Source of the DNA: Saccoglossus kowalevskii
Taxonomy: Eukaryota; Hemichordata; Enteropneusta; Harrimaniidae
Direction of reading: 5' to 3'
NCBI RefSeq assembly: GCF_000003605.2
Contig: NW_003147279.1
Location: 140,496-161,928, forward strand
Length of the DNA: 21,433 nt
The position numbers and the translations under genes were made by a program. The notes beneath the pieces were generated by a model. It was not told the origin of the DNA. It saw nothing but the letters and a program-made list of their open reading frames with translations, and made no database searches. Below are positions 8,406-18,220 of the stretch, one piece after another; within the stretch, counting starts at the first letter, position 1, and each line of letters starts with the position of its first letter.

Positions 8406-10374
8406 ACGCTGCAGCGATGGTCTGCACCAGGCCTGGGTCTGCACTGAATTCGCGTTGCCCCTCGGCTGCGGTGGATTTTACAGATTGAGGGTGCCCCCTA
8501 AACAACTTTAGCTTGTTGTTCCTTGCTGTACATCGACAACAACCAATCAGCGTAGCCCTTACATTAGAAAGTTTGGATTAGTATGTGTACTCAAAGACTA
8601 CTCGTATAGAGAAGTCTTTGGTGTAATATAAATATGTGTCAGGAACAATAGGTGTTATATGTGCGTTTTATACTTGTTTTAACCATTCACTTACAATATG
8701 TTAGTTGTAAATGCAACCACCGTCCCCAACGAGGGACTGTGATGCAACATACCACGTTTCACGTATTTTTTTTAAATATCACTTTTTATCCCGAATTACA
8801 GTGTTGCATTGTTACCGATCTGTTTATATTACGTCATCTGTTTTGGTTGTTGGCAATGCATTCATGTTTTTCTTCATTTCTAGTAAAGGTTAACAGATTT
8901 TCAATGTATTCTCCTATGATTTGTATGTTTCACGGTTTTCAGACTGTAACATGTCTTTCAGTCATAATTTCATGTACATATTATACATTACACGGTTACA
9001 TTATACGTGCTATGACTAATTTTGAAACATTTGGCACACCATACCACCACAACAGAAAGTAAACATAGTTGAACTCTGGTGACCTTGCCCTTTGTTATAT
9101 AATATAATTCCCTTTATCATAGTTTGTTTCAATATAAATATGCATTGTCATAATTAATTTTGAATACAAACAAGTTTGGGGGTTGAACCAACAGTGGGGA
9201 ATCAGTCTACCGAATGTCCTTAAAAGATGTAAATATCTTACAAAAACATGCCTTATTTGTTTAATTATTTTAAGGAACATAATTTCCAGCTTTATTCAAA
9301 GTAATTCAGATATTTTAGAATAAAAACAAATGTCTCATTGCAAAAAAAGTGCTGCATTTAGATGTGAATAGATTCATAAAACATGCAAGATAACAGAAAA
9401 ATTTAGCTGGCTTTAGTCCAAGTATTTTGTACAGGTGTCTGTCAAAAATTAATGATTCACTGAGACAAATATGAACTGCCTCATTGTGTGACTACTGTAT
9501 TATATGAAAAGTAAAATAAAACACCCTTTATGAATAGCTATCATGTTGCAAGCTCTGCTTTGTATGCAAATCAACTTAAATAGTTGGTGTCCAGTGGAGG
9601 GAGAAGTCAACAGTACTGTTGCCTCCTGAGAATCTACATCTTCAAACACTGCAATCTTTGAAGTGCGTTTTTAAACTAGTATTATAAAAACTCTATCATT
9701 CTGTTCTAATAGCTGAAACATATTCCTGTGAGTTTTCATTTGTCGAATGAACTGTTTGTCAAATACAGAATACATATATTTTAGAATAATTTTCTTTTTA
9801 AAATGTGGATGAAATGTTTTGCTTTTAATGTATTTTTTATGTATTGTTTTTGATTTGATAACTTTGAACTAAACAGATTTTCTATTAGCTTCAGATCTTG
9901 ATCAAAGTTAGGCACCCAGTTCATAGGAGTGCGTAGATGTGACTACATGATTAGTTACGATGTATCAACTTAAAAGTGTGAACTGTCTTGGCTGCAATGC
10001 GGATCCTGTTGCTGTAATAATGTATTTAGGTTTTCAGTCCGCCGTTGTGTACATCATGATTGATATTCGAAGTTCACTCGAACGCAGTGGAAAAACCAGT
10101 AAATCAGTCATCCCATAAATTCGAAAGTCTGCTGTGCATCTCTGACTGATTATTCTTAATCGGAAATGCTTCACATCTTCTATTGATTTTGTAATATAGT
10201 TCATTTTCAATCGTCGAACAGACAATTTGAATACGGAATGCGATTCGGTGATTTGATGGAAGCTTAAAATGCTGATAAATCAATCACAACCAGATCTATG
10301 GAACTGTTCGGTGATGTTTGGCTATTTGTAAGTCGGATATCTTGCGAACACCAACGCTGTTACATTTATTAAAG
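8406..10374. other. Intergenic spacer between copies A and B
   Basis: About 2 kb with no supported gene. A 136-codon plus-strand frame at 8652-9062 is AT-rich and matches nothing I recognise. A short inverted repeat CAAAGACT...AGTCTTTG occurs near 8591-8620. A short frame at 10034-10225 (minus) is also unsupported. Confidence 0.45.
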
Positions 10375-10380
10375 TATGAA
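10375..10380 (-). terminator. Candidate poly(A) signal of copy B
   Basis: AATAAA on the minus strand, about 176 nt after the copy B stop codon. It is the first canonical hexamer I noticed downstream of the gene. Confidence 0.35.
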
Positions 10381-10555
10381 TATTGAATAAAGTTAATCAC
10401 ACGTGGTAGCCGTGCTGTTTCCAAGTGTAACACCCATCCTCATGGTCAGCATCTTCTATTGGGGAAGCTGTGTTCATTTCAATTACGAAATGAATTTTAA
10501 CAATTCAATTTTCGCTAATACGACTGTTAAAGAATCAATAGAATAAAAATATATA

Positions 10556-10673
10556 TTATATTTCGTTGTAATCCTCAGTCCAGGGCTTTACTGTTGGGAG
10601 GAATTCATAACGAGTCCAGCACTTGTACGTAGACGGGTCTGCAGCAGACATGACAGCGGTGTACACAGTGGCC
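10556..10673 (-). CDS. Copy B exon 9 (C-terminus and stop)
   Basis: Same acceptor as copy A. It ends ...DYNEI with TAA at 10556-10558. It carries five of the 15 amino-acid differences, making it one of the most divergent exons. Confidence 0.9.
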
Positions 10674-13600
10674 CTGCAATGTGAATAAAGTAATGTTATT
10701 TTTGTTATTAATATTTGCTGTAAGTTCCACTGACATTTCGTTGTAGAACCATATCAAATGTTGGTCCCTTGATTTATTTTCACATTGATTGTTAAATAAT
10801 GGTCGATAAAATAACATTACGAAATTGAAAAATTTGGAATAATAGAACGGTAATGTCAACGCACAGGGTCAAAGGTCATGCCGCCATGAATTAATCAGAT
10901 TTGTTCTTACCATAATTACCACGCGAGTTTTCACCCATGGTAGTGTTAGTGTGTACGACATGAGGCGTCATAGGAGACCGGAAAACACTTACATATATGC
11001 CCCCCCCCCCCAAATACATGCATGCACGTACGAACGCAGCGCAAAGGCGCTGTTTTTGAACGAGCTTCGACCCTGTTCACCAACACCATTACCATTACCA
11101 CCACCTCATCAAAGCTACTTACGATCTATAAACTGGTGGCGTGGATAGGACATCATATATGGCAGTTCCGTTAACATTTTTTTGACCAACAGCTTTCATA
11201 AACTTGTTTGCAGGATCTCTGTAATAGACATATTGATGACATATTATCGTGAAATTTAAATACCACCACTTGCTTCTTTAGCCTGCCTGGCGAGGGCAGC
11301 AAACATTGTCCGATAAGTTAGAGTGATCACCTACCTTCGATCATCACCAGAAGGGGGTGGAAGCCAATGATCGTAGTTAGTCTCAACGACGTACCACCTA
11401 AAATAGAAATAAACAACACCCGGTATTGTTAACATATGTAGTCTAACTTATTCTTCCTGATTTCGTCATTAGCATGTCATGTCACTTGAAGTGCCCTGGC
11501 TCCACACATTTCACGGACACAGATATATAACTGGATTGATAAAAAAACATAGAAATCGTAACACCGGAAAGCTTTCTTGGTAGTTTGGGTTACCAATTGA
11601 CTTTTAATCCCGTACAGTATTACATATACATGATTAGTGTTGTTGTAATCTGCATTAATGATGACGTCAGTAAACTGATCCCTTTAAATATTTGTTACCT
11701 TCCATTGTCAGGGTCAAGACTCCAAACATCTTTAGCTTTCAGCCGATCACGAGTTATAACAGCGCCCTCTCCCGGTTTGACGCCGCCAACAATGTAATAG
11801 ACAGGAGCGATGATCTGTCGCTTTGACAGTTTTTCCACTGCGTCGTGGTAGTTTGTCTCACTCTCAAAAACCTTCGAAAAGAAACGGTATTTGTATAAGT
11901 GCTTCAGTTAAATTAGTGTTACAAACTTTGTTACAACGTTAGTATCAGCTGCAATATTCTACTTTTTGTATAATTGTGATTACGATCATTTATAATTCGG
12001 ATTATAATAAATGTTTTGCTCTCGTAAAAATGGTTCCCACCTCTCTTGGCAGGAAACTTGAGAACGAAGCGCCCCCTATAAATAGGGCATTGAAAGCTTC
12101 CAGTGCGTTTTTCCACCAGTCCGCTTTGGATCCGGAGCCTAAGGAAATGTACATAGGAACAGTGATAAGAATACACAAATGGTTAGTGACATTGTGGCAA
12201 ATTGTTACAAATCAAATATGCTATGTCTTATTGCATTCTTGTATGTTCAGTAAACTGACATGTGATGGCGCTGTTGCGTTTTACCTCTGGCATCAACAGT
12301 GATGCTAAATGCGTTGGGTCTCATGCCAGTCAACATTCCACAAAACCCAACAAATGTAGTTCCTGTATAAATCACCTGAAATAATAACAGCACTACTTTT
12401 GAAAAAAAGTCCAAACCGATTTGAAGTGAAATTAAAAAACAATATTTTGTTATTTGATGTGCACGAACATGAGTTAAGGGAGATGAAATAAACAATATTT
12501 ACTTTTCCATTACGTGTGACGTCAGCAATTATTGTCATATTTCTAAGAGCATCCACAAAACCGTAGTCCATATTACGTCCATGCCAAATCTGACCGTTTG
12601 AGTTCTGCGCAACGATACTGGTACAAAACCTGTTAAAAAAAATGTTCCTGAATTACCCATGATGCACTGCAATCGCCTGAATCGAAATGATTACGGTTAC
12701 GTTAGCATCGCAATGTGCACACCTGTTGTTGGCGAGTGTCAGCTGTTGATGCCTTCTTAATATTGTGATATGAACTAATTTACATGAAATCCATGCTTAG
12801 GCTAATGTATCGAAATTGCTGCAAGATGTTCCTTATTTGAATTTCTTGTGAAAACGAAACGTATTTTTCCACCTACTCACGTCATAAATTCATATTCCAA
12901 GTTCAGTGCAATGACGTCAGATAATTTGAGTCCAGTGTTTTTTGCAAATCCTTCCATTTCCTGCCTATAGGGGCTTGGTATTAGACGATCCGCGGCATTT
13001 GCGATAGTTTCCAATATTGGGATAACTGCTTCCGGTAAATAGTCGCTATAAGGAAAATTGGACATACAACGTGTTCAATTACATTATTATTTGGCAGTTT
13101 TACAACTGTATGTGTATGATGAAATTGTTTACGCGTATCTGTTAATCGACTTAATTAGCTGATTATTAGCGAATGGCTATGTTATGTCTGTCATCGTTTC
13201 GGCCCATTTGAGGTTCTGGACGGAACTCGACTCAGTGATTTGGAGCTAATTATGAGATAACTGTCGCTATTCGGACTACTATTTCTGACAGTTAGTATTC
13301 GTAGTTATTAATGTAGTGAACGATTAATCGAAAGATATGACGTGTTCAGTACTTAGTGTGATTGGCTGTATGATTGAAGGCCACGCCTTAGAGTCTTAAT
13401 ACTGCTTTGTAATTGGTTAAGGTTTTGAAAATGAATAAAGAGTTTTTAGTTGGTCTTGGCGAGTACTCCACAACAGACGCAGTCCTGTAGAGTCTTGGGG
13501 CGAGTCTTGATGCAGTCCTGGAGAGTCTTGGGGCGAGTCTTGACGCAGCCTAGAGGCAGTCTTGGGTCAGCCTTGCGATAGTCTTGGGGACTTTTTCCCA

Positions 13601-16600
13601 GGGCGCTGTGTCTTATAGAGTGCTCACTGACTGACTAAGACGAGAGCTGAAACGTATTTCGTTGTGTGTGTCTTATTTGACTGTAAAGCTTAAATGACTT
13701 TCCCGATCCCGTACCTCAAGGGGACGTGACATAGAGACGAGACGAGATTCCCCCCTGGCACGTGTGGAGAACCCCAGAGGAGAAAATATCCCCCTGTGAT
13801 ACGTGGTGGAGAATCCGGGCATTGCGTCTTATGCACATTGACATCCTGTGAAGAAAAGTGAAATGGCGAAGGTGTGTCTTTCTTGTGAACTGAACTAGCA
13901 GCTCGATGGCATAGACGACTCGGAAACTGCGCTTGACGACTAACGGCTTTACCCGAATGACACCGATGAACAACGCTGAAGACATGAAGACTTCAAAGCC
14001 CCTTCGGAAGGACCAGTATCGTATAGGACTGAATAATTAAGAATTGAGCGACATTAAAGAGGAGATGATAAAGAATGAACCGGACTAACGCGAATACAAG
14101 AGAAGAGACGCTTATAGACTTTGATTAGAACTTTAGCTATCTGTGTGTTGGTTAGAGAACCGCTCGCTGGACACTGTAACGGACACTGTAACTCAAGGAC
14201 GTTGAACTCTTTTTCACAATCCCAACACTATTGTTCAGTATGTAATGTATTGCTTGCTTTTCCTATCGTTTTTCTGAACGTTTTTTTTTAGGGATATTGA
14301 ATTGTATGTTATGTAAGCGCCCAGACCTTTGTTTTGAAATGATATTTAGTGACGTTCGAGGTCCTTTATAACGATTTAAGCGTGTTTCAGTGGACAAGTA
14401 TTTGCAACACAGTGTTTTGGATTTTGTGAAGTTTTATGGTGGTTTAATGAGTTTATGAGTACGGAATATGATGAGAGGAATGATGCCCCCACGTGTTGTT
14501 AAGAGTTTTGAGATTTGTCGAGTACAGAGATACCGACGTTTTAAGAGTTATTGTTGTTTACGTGTTGTTTTGGAATACTTCTGACGCTTTTTGAGTTGAT
14601 TTGAGTTGAGAGCACCTTTGTAACGTTTTTTAATGTCTTTTCGAGATGAGAGTGTTGTGCGCCTATATACTTATTGTTTGATAACGCATGCTTTTGTTCA
14701 TGATTGACAGGTTTATATGTAACTTAGTAGTTTCTATCGTTTTAGCCTTTCCCGTCTTTTTACCAGAGGAGTAATGTTTTATGATAGCGACTTTGTCTTA
14801 TGACTTTTGTTTAGATTAACGACTTCAAGGGGACGTGACATAGAGACGAGACGAGATTCCCCCCTGGCACGTGTGGAGAACCCCAGAGGAGAAGAATTTC
14901 CCCCGTGATACGTGGTGGAGAACGCCGTAAAATTGTTAAACGAAACACAAATCATGATTTAATATATCTCAGACGAAATGTGGATCACAAATAGCAATAA
15001 TTATAATTCAATAAAAATAATATGACAATAGATTTGCTGTAATCTCACCAATGCAATTGTTAATTGTATTCACCACAATTGTGATGATTCAGGTTCTATA
15101 CTTTAGAGAAGAAATAGGTTTATGTGAGGTTTGAGCATGCGCAGTATTAATGATTCACATTTCGTCTTGACTCAGTTGAACAGTAATTCATGGTTGTTTG
15201 ATTTGCGACTTGTGAATTACCTTCAAAACAGTCCGTTAATTCACTATACCGGCCTGGTTGTCTAACTATCAGCCATACCACTTTAAATGTGTTTGTTCGC
15301 CTCGGTCTCACATCTTTTAATTACTGTAAAACATGCCATTTTAGCGAATTTGACTCGATGCATGATTTAACTGAATCTTAATTTAGTTAAAGTGTTAACA
15401 ATCTCATTAGGGGAATATACTTTATTTTAAATTAGCGAAATTAGCTAAAACAACATGCTAGCTAAATAGACATGTTTTACAGTATATACATGTAATAATA
15501 GTCTGGGGGTACGCTAAAACAATAGTCCAACGTAGTTAGTTAAGTAGCTATAACCGCGCATTTGGTGTACTCTGACGGAGTTATACTGCGAATTAGGTGA
15601 GTTTATTTTTGCAGCCACATCGCGGGATGTGTAACTCATTTGGTATGATAAGACAGTGGGCAAATGACCTGTAGATATCGCACCTGATATATGTACGTAT
15701 CATAGTGAACTGCGTTACATCACATTCAGAAGAATCGCTCATTCGATAGAGCGTATTCATATATACATAGTCCTGAAATAGGCCATGTTTAAAGTGATAT
15801 TATGAAGGAGAGGAGGTAATGTAAGTCAATTCGATTTAGATGAACTGAATAATCACAAAAAATGAATGCATGTATTGGTTTGTGTGTCTGTGTCTGTTGG
15901 TGAGGACAAAGTAAATCACACAGGAACGGCTCAGACTTATTGTGATTCACACATTCTCTTAGGCCTAAGCACTGTCGACAGTTATTAGGAATGTTACTGG
16001 ATATAACATATACATCATCTTAAAGTTTAGATATAGGGGATACGGTAATGCATATACCATACAAATGTTTGTCTAATGGACTATCTGACGGCCAATTCTA
16101 CTATAATTGTCTCTGTAGACCATTCGGATTCCCTTTTGTCTGTTCATATTGAGTCATTTGAAGTTCTGAATTATCTTGCTGGAATTTTTGAGAGCAGTCA
16201 CACACAAAAAATGAGCAGCCCGGTTAGCTCAGTCGTCGATAGAGCGTGTGACTTTTAATCCTAAGGTCAAGGGTTCAAACCTCTTAACGGGCGTAATATA
16301 GAATAATGGGTTACAGTTGACCAATAACATACTGAGTATTCTGTTGAGATCAGCCGGTGAAGCTCGGAAGTTTAATACTACGACCAGGCTTCAAACCGAC
16401 AATCTGCTGGACAGTTTTGACAAGTCGTAATTAGAAAACTAAAACACAGATAAAAATGTCCACAAAAACAAGACGCTAAAATGAATGTGGGCGATAAATT
16501 TCCGCGAAGCGTAAATCCACCTTTAGAGTGTTAGGCGTTTGAAATGTGTTTTCAGATAAGCATTATTACGGAATATGACCTTGCTTATTTACCTATATAT

Positions 16601-18065
16601 AAGCTTTCAGATGATATGTAAGTTGTTATACATATCTTAGTAACTTCTATATGTTGTCTGAATCGCATTTATTTTGTTTTTCTTAGTTACTACATGCTGG
16701 TCCTCTTCAATGATATCATTTTGGATGAAGAACTTTGTAAATAGTAATATAGTATTATGATAATACTGTAAATATATTTTACTTCATTTAGAATTTATTT
16801 TCGCTGAAGGGATAAAGCAGTGGATTCCGAAATAAAATCCAGCAAAATGCCCTTTTTTCTTATGTTTAAAAATCAGTAAAAATACTCTATACAAGACATC
16901 CATCTTTTCAGCGAAAATTAAGTCCAGCTAAAATAAAGTATTTTGCATTATATCACCGATGTTCAATACATCCAAATGAGTATAAGATGTGTTATGCGAT
17001 ATTTGTCTCTATTCTAATACGATGGCTGCGATTGGCCAAAGATTGAACCGGCTTACATGAGTGTTGTACGTCCCCACAACCGCATGAACAAATGAGGTTA
17101 ACATTTCTCTTCCTTAAAATTATTGATATCGCGTTGTCAACTTTCCTCACTCTGTCTGATCCAAATATACTGCTACGGAAGGATGTGTTTTAGACTCTCA
17201 TACACGTATATCAAGAATACAATTATTATACCGTGAGACAATACATCGACAATCCATGATTGCAAGCCACTGACTTAGGTAGCCATGGAAACTGAAATAC
17301 ATACGAGATATTCACAATCTCAGTGTTTGTTTATAATACGGCGAAATTCGCGCTGTTGTCAACAAAATGGAGTAACTAGTGCGCCTACGCATTTAGCGTT
17401 TATTTATAATAGTTATGATGATACAATCATACTACTGATAACTCCATTCAAATTATAGGTCAGTTAAAGTTTGCCTTATTTTGCAGATAAGTGTATATGG
17501 TCAAAATAAGTCATATTTTTGGTTTATGCGCGTTTCTATTAAAGACGTGTTTCTAAAAGAAAGTGGGGTATCTTGTAAACTGTTTAGTTGTGACATACCG
17601 CTAATAAGAGTATAGTTCGTTCAACCGTAATATGTACTTTGATATTGGAGATAATGAGTTCGAAGCTGATGCTTCAAAACAAAGCAAGGGTCAAAAAAGT
17701 TTCTTGACACTGTTAAACGTGTGCAGGTATACATTACATGTTTTGGGAACATTGTCTAATATTGACTATTTGAAACCAATATATACATTAAAAACGCAAG
17801 TTCTTTAAAACGCGGCGCTATTCAATTGAAAACAACCATCAATACGTTCACTGAAGTTTGTATACATATATGTGAATACTTACTTCAGTGTTTCGTTGAT
17901 GAAGTGTTGTAAAAGTTTATCATCCCAATCTTTGACAATGTGGTCCCATCTCTTCTCGGGCGGAGTGTCCAAATCAAATCTATAACGAGGCGCCGCTACT
18001 GTGTGGTTCCGCTCCCCCTGTACGATACCGACCCAGATCACTAGAATTACGATGCCTTTCCACAT
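10556..18065 (-). CDS. NAAA / acid ceramidase-like amidase, copy B (9 exons)
   Basis: Nine exons: 17884-18065, 12881-13045, 12503-12629, 12285-12375, 12041-12138, 11699-11871, 11335-11397, 11123-11218 and 10556-10673. Sizes and phases equal copy A, giving 1113 nt and 370 aa. Cys118, Arg134, Asp137 and Asn286 are all kept, so it should be an active Ntn amidase after autocleavage. It differs from copy A at 15 positions: M12V, L14I, L56I, Q61N, T97N, A103S, V111E, A295S, L306F, S318T, V343A, A352T, D355E, G369E and M370I. Exons 3-6 encode identical protein with only three synonymous changes. I chose the ATG at 18065 because it has A at -3 and aligns with copy A. An in-frame ATG at 18080 would add MILDK, but has T at -3. 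Confidence 0.92.
10674..11122 (-). other. Copy B intron 8 (449 bp)
   Basis: Unalignable with copy A intron 8 beyond the exon-9 edge. It contains a 12-base C homopolymer at 11000-11011 (poly-G on the transcribed sense strand), a likely slippage-prone tract. Confidence 0.65.
11123..11218 (-). CDS. Copy B exon 8
   Basis: CTATTACAG acceptor and GTAAGT donor. L306F and S318T relative to A; the N-glycosylation sequon is preserved as NGT. Confidence 0.9.
11335..11397 (-). CDS. Copy B exon 7
   Basis: Encodes [11 protein letters not shown] and GDDRR, with A295S relative to copy A. Donor GTAGGTG replaces GTAAGTG. Confidence 0.92.
11398..11698 (-). other. Copy B intron 6 (301 bp)
   Basis: Same length as copy A intron 6 and nearly identical. 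Nothing else recognised inside. Confidence 0.7.
11699..11871 (-). CDS. Copy B exon 6
   Basis: Protein identical to copy A exon 6; one synonymous ATC to ATA change. Confidence 0.92.
12041..12138 (-). CDS. Copy B exon 5
   Basis: Protein identical to copy A exon 5; two synonymous changes. Donor GTGGGA replaces GTAGGA. Confidence 0.88.
12285..12375 (-). CDS. Copy B exon 4
   Basis: Nucleotide-identical to copy A exon 4. Confidence 0.92.
12503..12629 (-). CDS. Copy B exon 3 (nucleophile exon)
   Basis: Nucleotide-identical to copy A exon 3, including the Cys nucleophile and catalytic Arg/Asp codons. Confidence 0.94.
12881..13045 (-). CDS. Copy B exon 2 (prosegment)
   Basis: Same length as copy A exon 2, with T97N, A103S and V111E. 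V111E lies seven residues before the autocleavage Cys. Confidence 0.92.
13180..13803 (+). mobile_element. Candidate LTR of a retrotransposon
   Basis: This stretch has promoter-like LTR organisation. Two ATTGG (inverted CCAAT) boxes lie at 13361-13365 and 13412-13416, AATAAA at 13434-13439, and a GC-richer R/U5-like part with 33-bp tandem repeats (13479-13590). It ends at a primer-binding-site match at 13804. A TGTTATG start near 13180 is a guess, since no second full LTR in the window fixes the boundary. It lies within intron 1 of copy B, antisense to the gene. Confidence 0.45.
13479..13590 (+). repeat. 33-bp tandem repeat in the LTR-like region
   Basis: Two almost identical 33-bp units (13479-13511 and 13512-13544; core GAGTCTTGGGGCGAGTCTTG) are followed by a decayed third unit rich in AGTCTTGGG. 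GC-richer than the surrounding intron. Confidence 0.8.
13716..13813 (+). repeat. Direct repeat R1 (98 bp)
   Basis: Begins TCAAGGGGACGTGACATAGA and ends ACGTGGTGGAGAA. It is almost identical to R2 at 14825-14922, differing mainly near GAAAATATCC versus GAAGAATTTC. The left copy continues into a good tRNA-Ala-like primer site. Two related GTGGAGAA motifs lie inside it. Confidence 0.9.
13804..13822 (+). other. Candidate primer-binding site (tRNA-Ala-like)
   Basis: TGGTGGAGAATCCGGGCAT matches the complement of a metazoan tRNA-Ala 3' end (acceptor ...ATTCTCCACCA), as I recall it, with one mismatch over 19 nt. A primer-binding site just after an LTR-like block supports a retroelement with internal sequence to the right. 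Confidence 0.5.
13823..14824 (+). mobile_element. Putative non-coding internal region of the LTR element
   Basis: About 1 kb between R1 and R2. No gag, protease, RT or integrase motifs are visible in any frame, so if it is a retroelement interior it is non-autonomous or a leader-only remnant. A 12-bp tandem duplication GGACACTGTAAC occurs near 14167-14191. Confidence 0.35.
14825..14922 (+). repeat. Direct repeat R2 (98 bp)
   Basis: Second copy of R1, 1109 bp downstream. It is followed by CGCCGTAAAATTG, so its primer-site similarity stops after TGGTGGAGAA. The sequence upstream of R2 is not clearly related to the LTR-like sequence upstream of R1. Confidence 0.9.
14923..15323. other. Copy B intron 1, unassigned part
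   Basis: AT-rich intron sequence between R2 and the TA-flanked foldback. No coding or RNA feature recognised. Confidence 0.4.
15324..15482. mobile_element. TA-flanked MITE, 159 bp
   Basis: Perfect inverted termini CTGTAAAACATG (15324-15335) and CATGTTTTACAG (15471-15482) are flanked by TA on both sides, as for Tc1/mariner-type insertions. The similarity continues inward imperfectly (TTTTAGC and GAATTT motifs), making a foldback. No coding capacity. Confidence 0.6.
15483..16217. other. Copy B intron 1, unassigned part
   Basis: Non-coding intron sequence. A 60-codon plus-strand frame at 16076-16258 overlaps the tRNA-like sequence and has no recognisable content. Confidence 0.4.
16218..16292 (+). 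tRNA. Degenerate tRNA-Lys(UUU)-like sequence (pseudogene or SINE head)
   Basis: 75 nt with tRNA layout. Acceptor arms are GCCCGGT and AACGGGC (one mismatch), A-box-like TTAGCTCAGT, and anticodon loop CTTTTAA with TTT at 16254-16256. The B box GGTTCAAACC is perfect, with a T stem AAGGG/CTCTT. The D loop carries about three extra bases relative to ordinary tRNA-Lys, and the anticodon stem has a mismatch and a G-T pair, so it is probably not a functional tRNA. It could be a tRNA pseudogene or the 5' part of a tRNA-Lys-derived SINE. It lies in intron 1 of copy B on the opposite strand. Confidence 0.65.
16293..16763. other. Copy B intron 1, downstream of the tRNA-like sequence
   Basis: No feature recognised. 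If 16218-16292 is a SINE head, the SINE body would lie here, but I cannot identify a tail. Confidence 0.35.
16764..16950. mobile_element. Imperfect foldback element, about 187 bp
   Basis: The left arm, from TACTGTAAATA to TTTATTTTCGCTGAA (about 16764-16808), pairs imperfectly with the right arm TTCAGCGAAAATTAAG to ATTTTGCATTA (about 16917-16950). The TTTTCGCTGAA core is perfect. Short non-coding MITE-like structure with diverged ends. Confidence 0.45.
16951..17883. other. Copy B intron 1, exon-1-proximal part
   Basis: Non-coding; no repeat or RNA recognised. Similarity to copy A intron 1 is limited to the few tens of bases around the exon-1 donor. Confidence 0.45.
17884..18065 (-). CDS. Copy B exon 1 (signal peptide)
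   Basis: Signal peptide [20 protein letters not shown] sequon, PRYRFDLD and donor GTAAGTATTC. Separated from exon 2 by 4.8 kb of repeat-rich intron. It may start at 18080 (MILDK extension); an in-frame TAA sits directly upstream of that ATG. Confidence 0.88.
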
Positions 18066-18105
18066 TTTATCAAGAATCATTTACGCGGCACTGGTCTTGT
18101 CCGCT
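18066..18105. repeat. 40-bp direct repeat at the copy B start, unit 1
   Basis: Begins TTTATCAAGAATCATTTACG and ends CACTGGTCTTGTCCGCT. It abuts the chosen start codon and contains the alternative upstream ATG on the minus strand. It is repeated 115 bp away at 18181-18220. Confidence 0.85.
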
Positions 18106-18180
18106 ATGCAACGATGGTATGGTGTAGATTTCAGGAGGAGTGTTGGAGGATTTAAATGCAACGTACCGCCCTCATCGGCG

Positions 18181-18220
18181 TTTATCAAAAATAATTTACG
18201 AAGCACTGGTCTTGTCCACT
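18181..18220. repeat. 40-bp direct repeat upstream of copy B, unit 2
   Basis: TTTATCAAAAATAATTTACG through CACTGGTCTTGTCCACT, about 85% identical to unit 1. Both ATGs present at unit 1 are lost here, so it lies in the 5' UTR or promoter. Confidence 0.85.

Noticed and set aside
8652-9062. 136-codon plus-strand frame with a hydrophobic start resembling a signal peptide
   Set aside because: No recognisable domain, AT-rich composition typical of the spacer, and no supporting gene context.
13716-13985. 89-codon minus-strand frame over R1
   Set aside because: It lies across the LTR-like sequence and primer-site region with no protein motif; likely chance.
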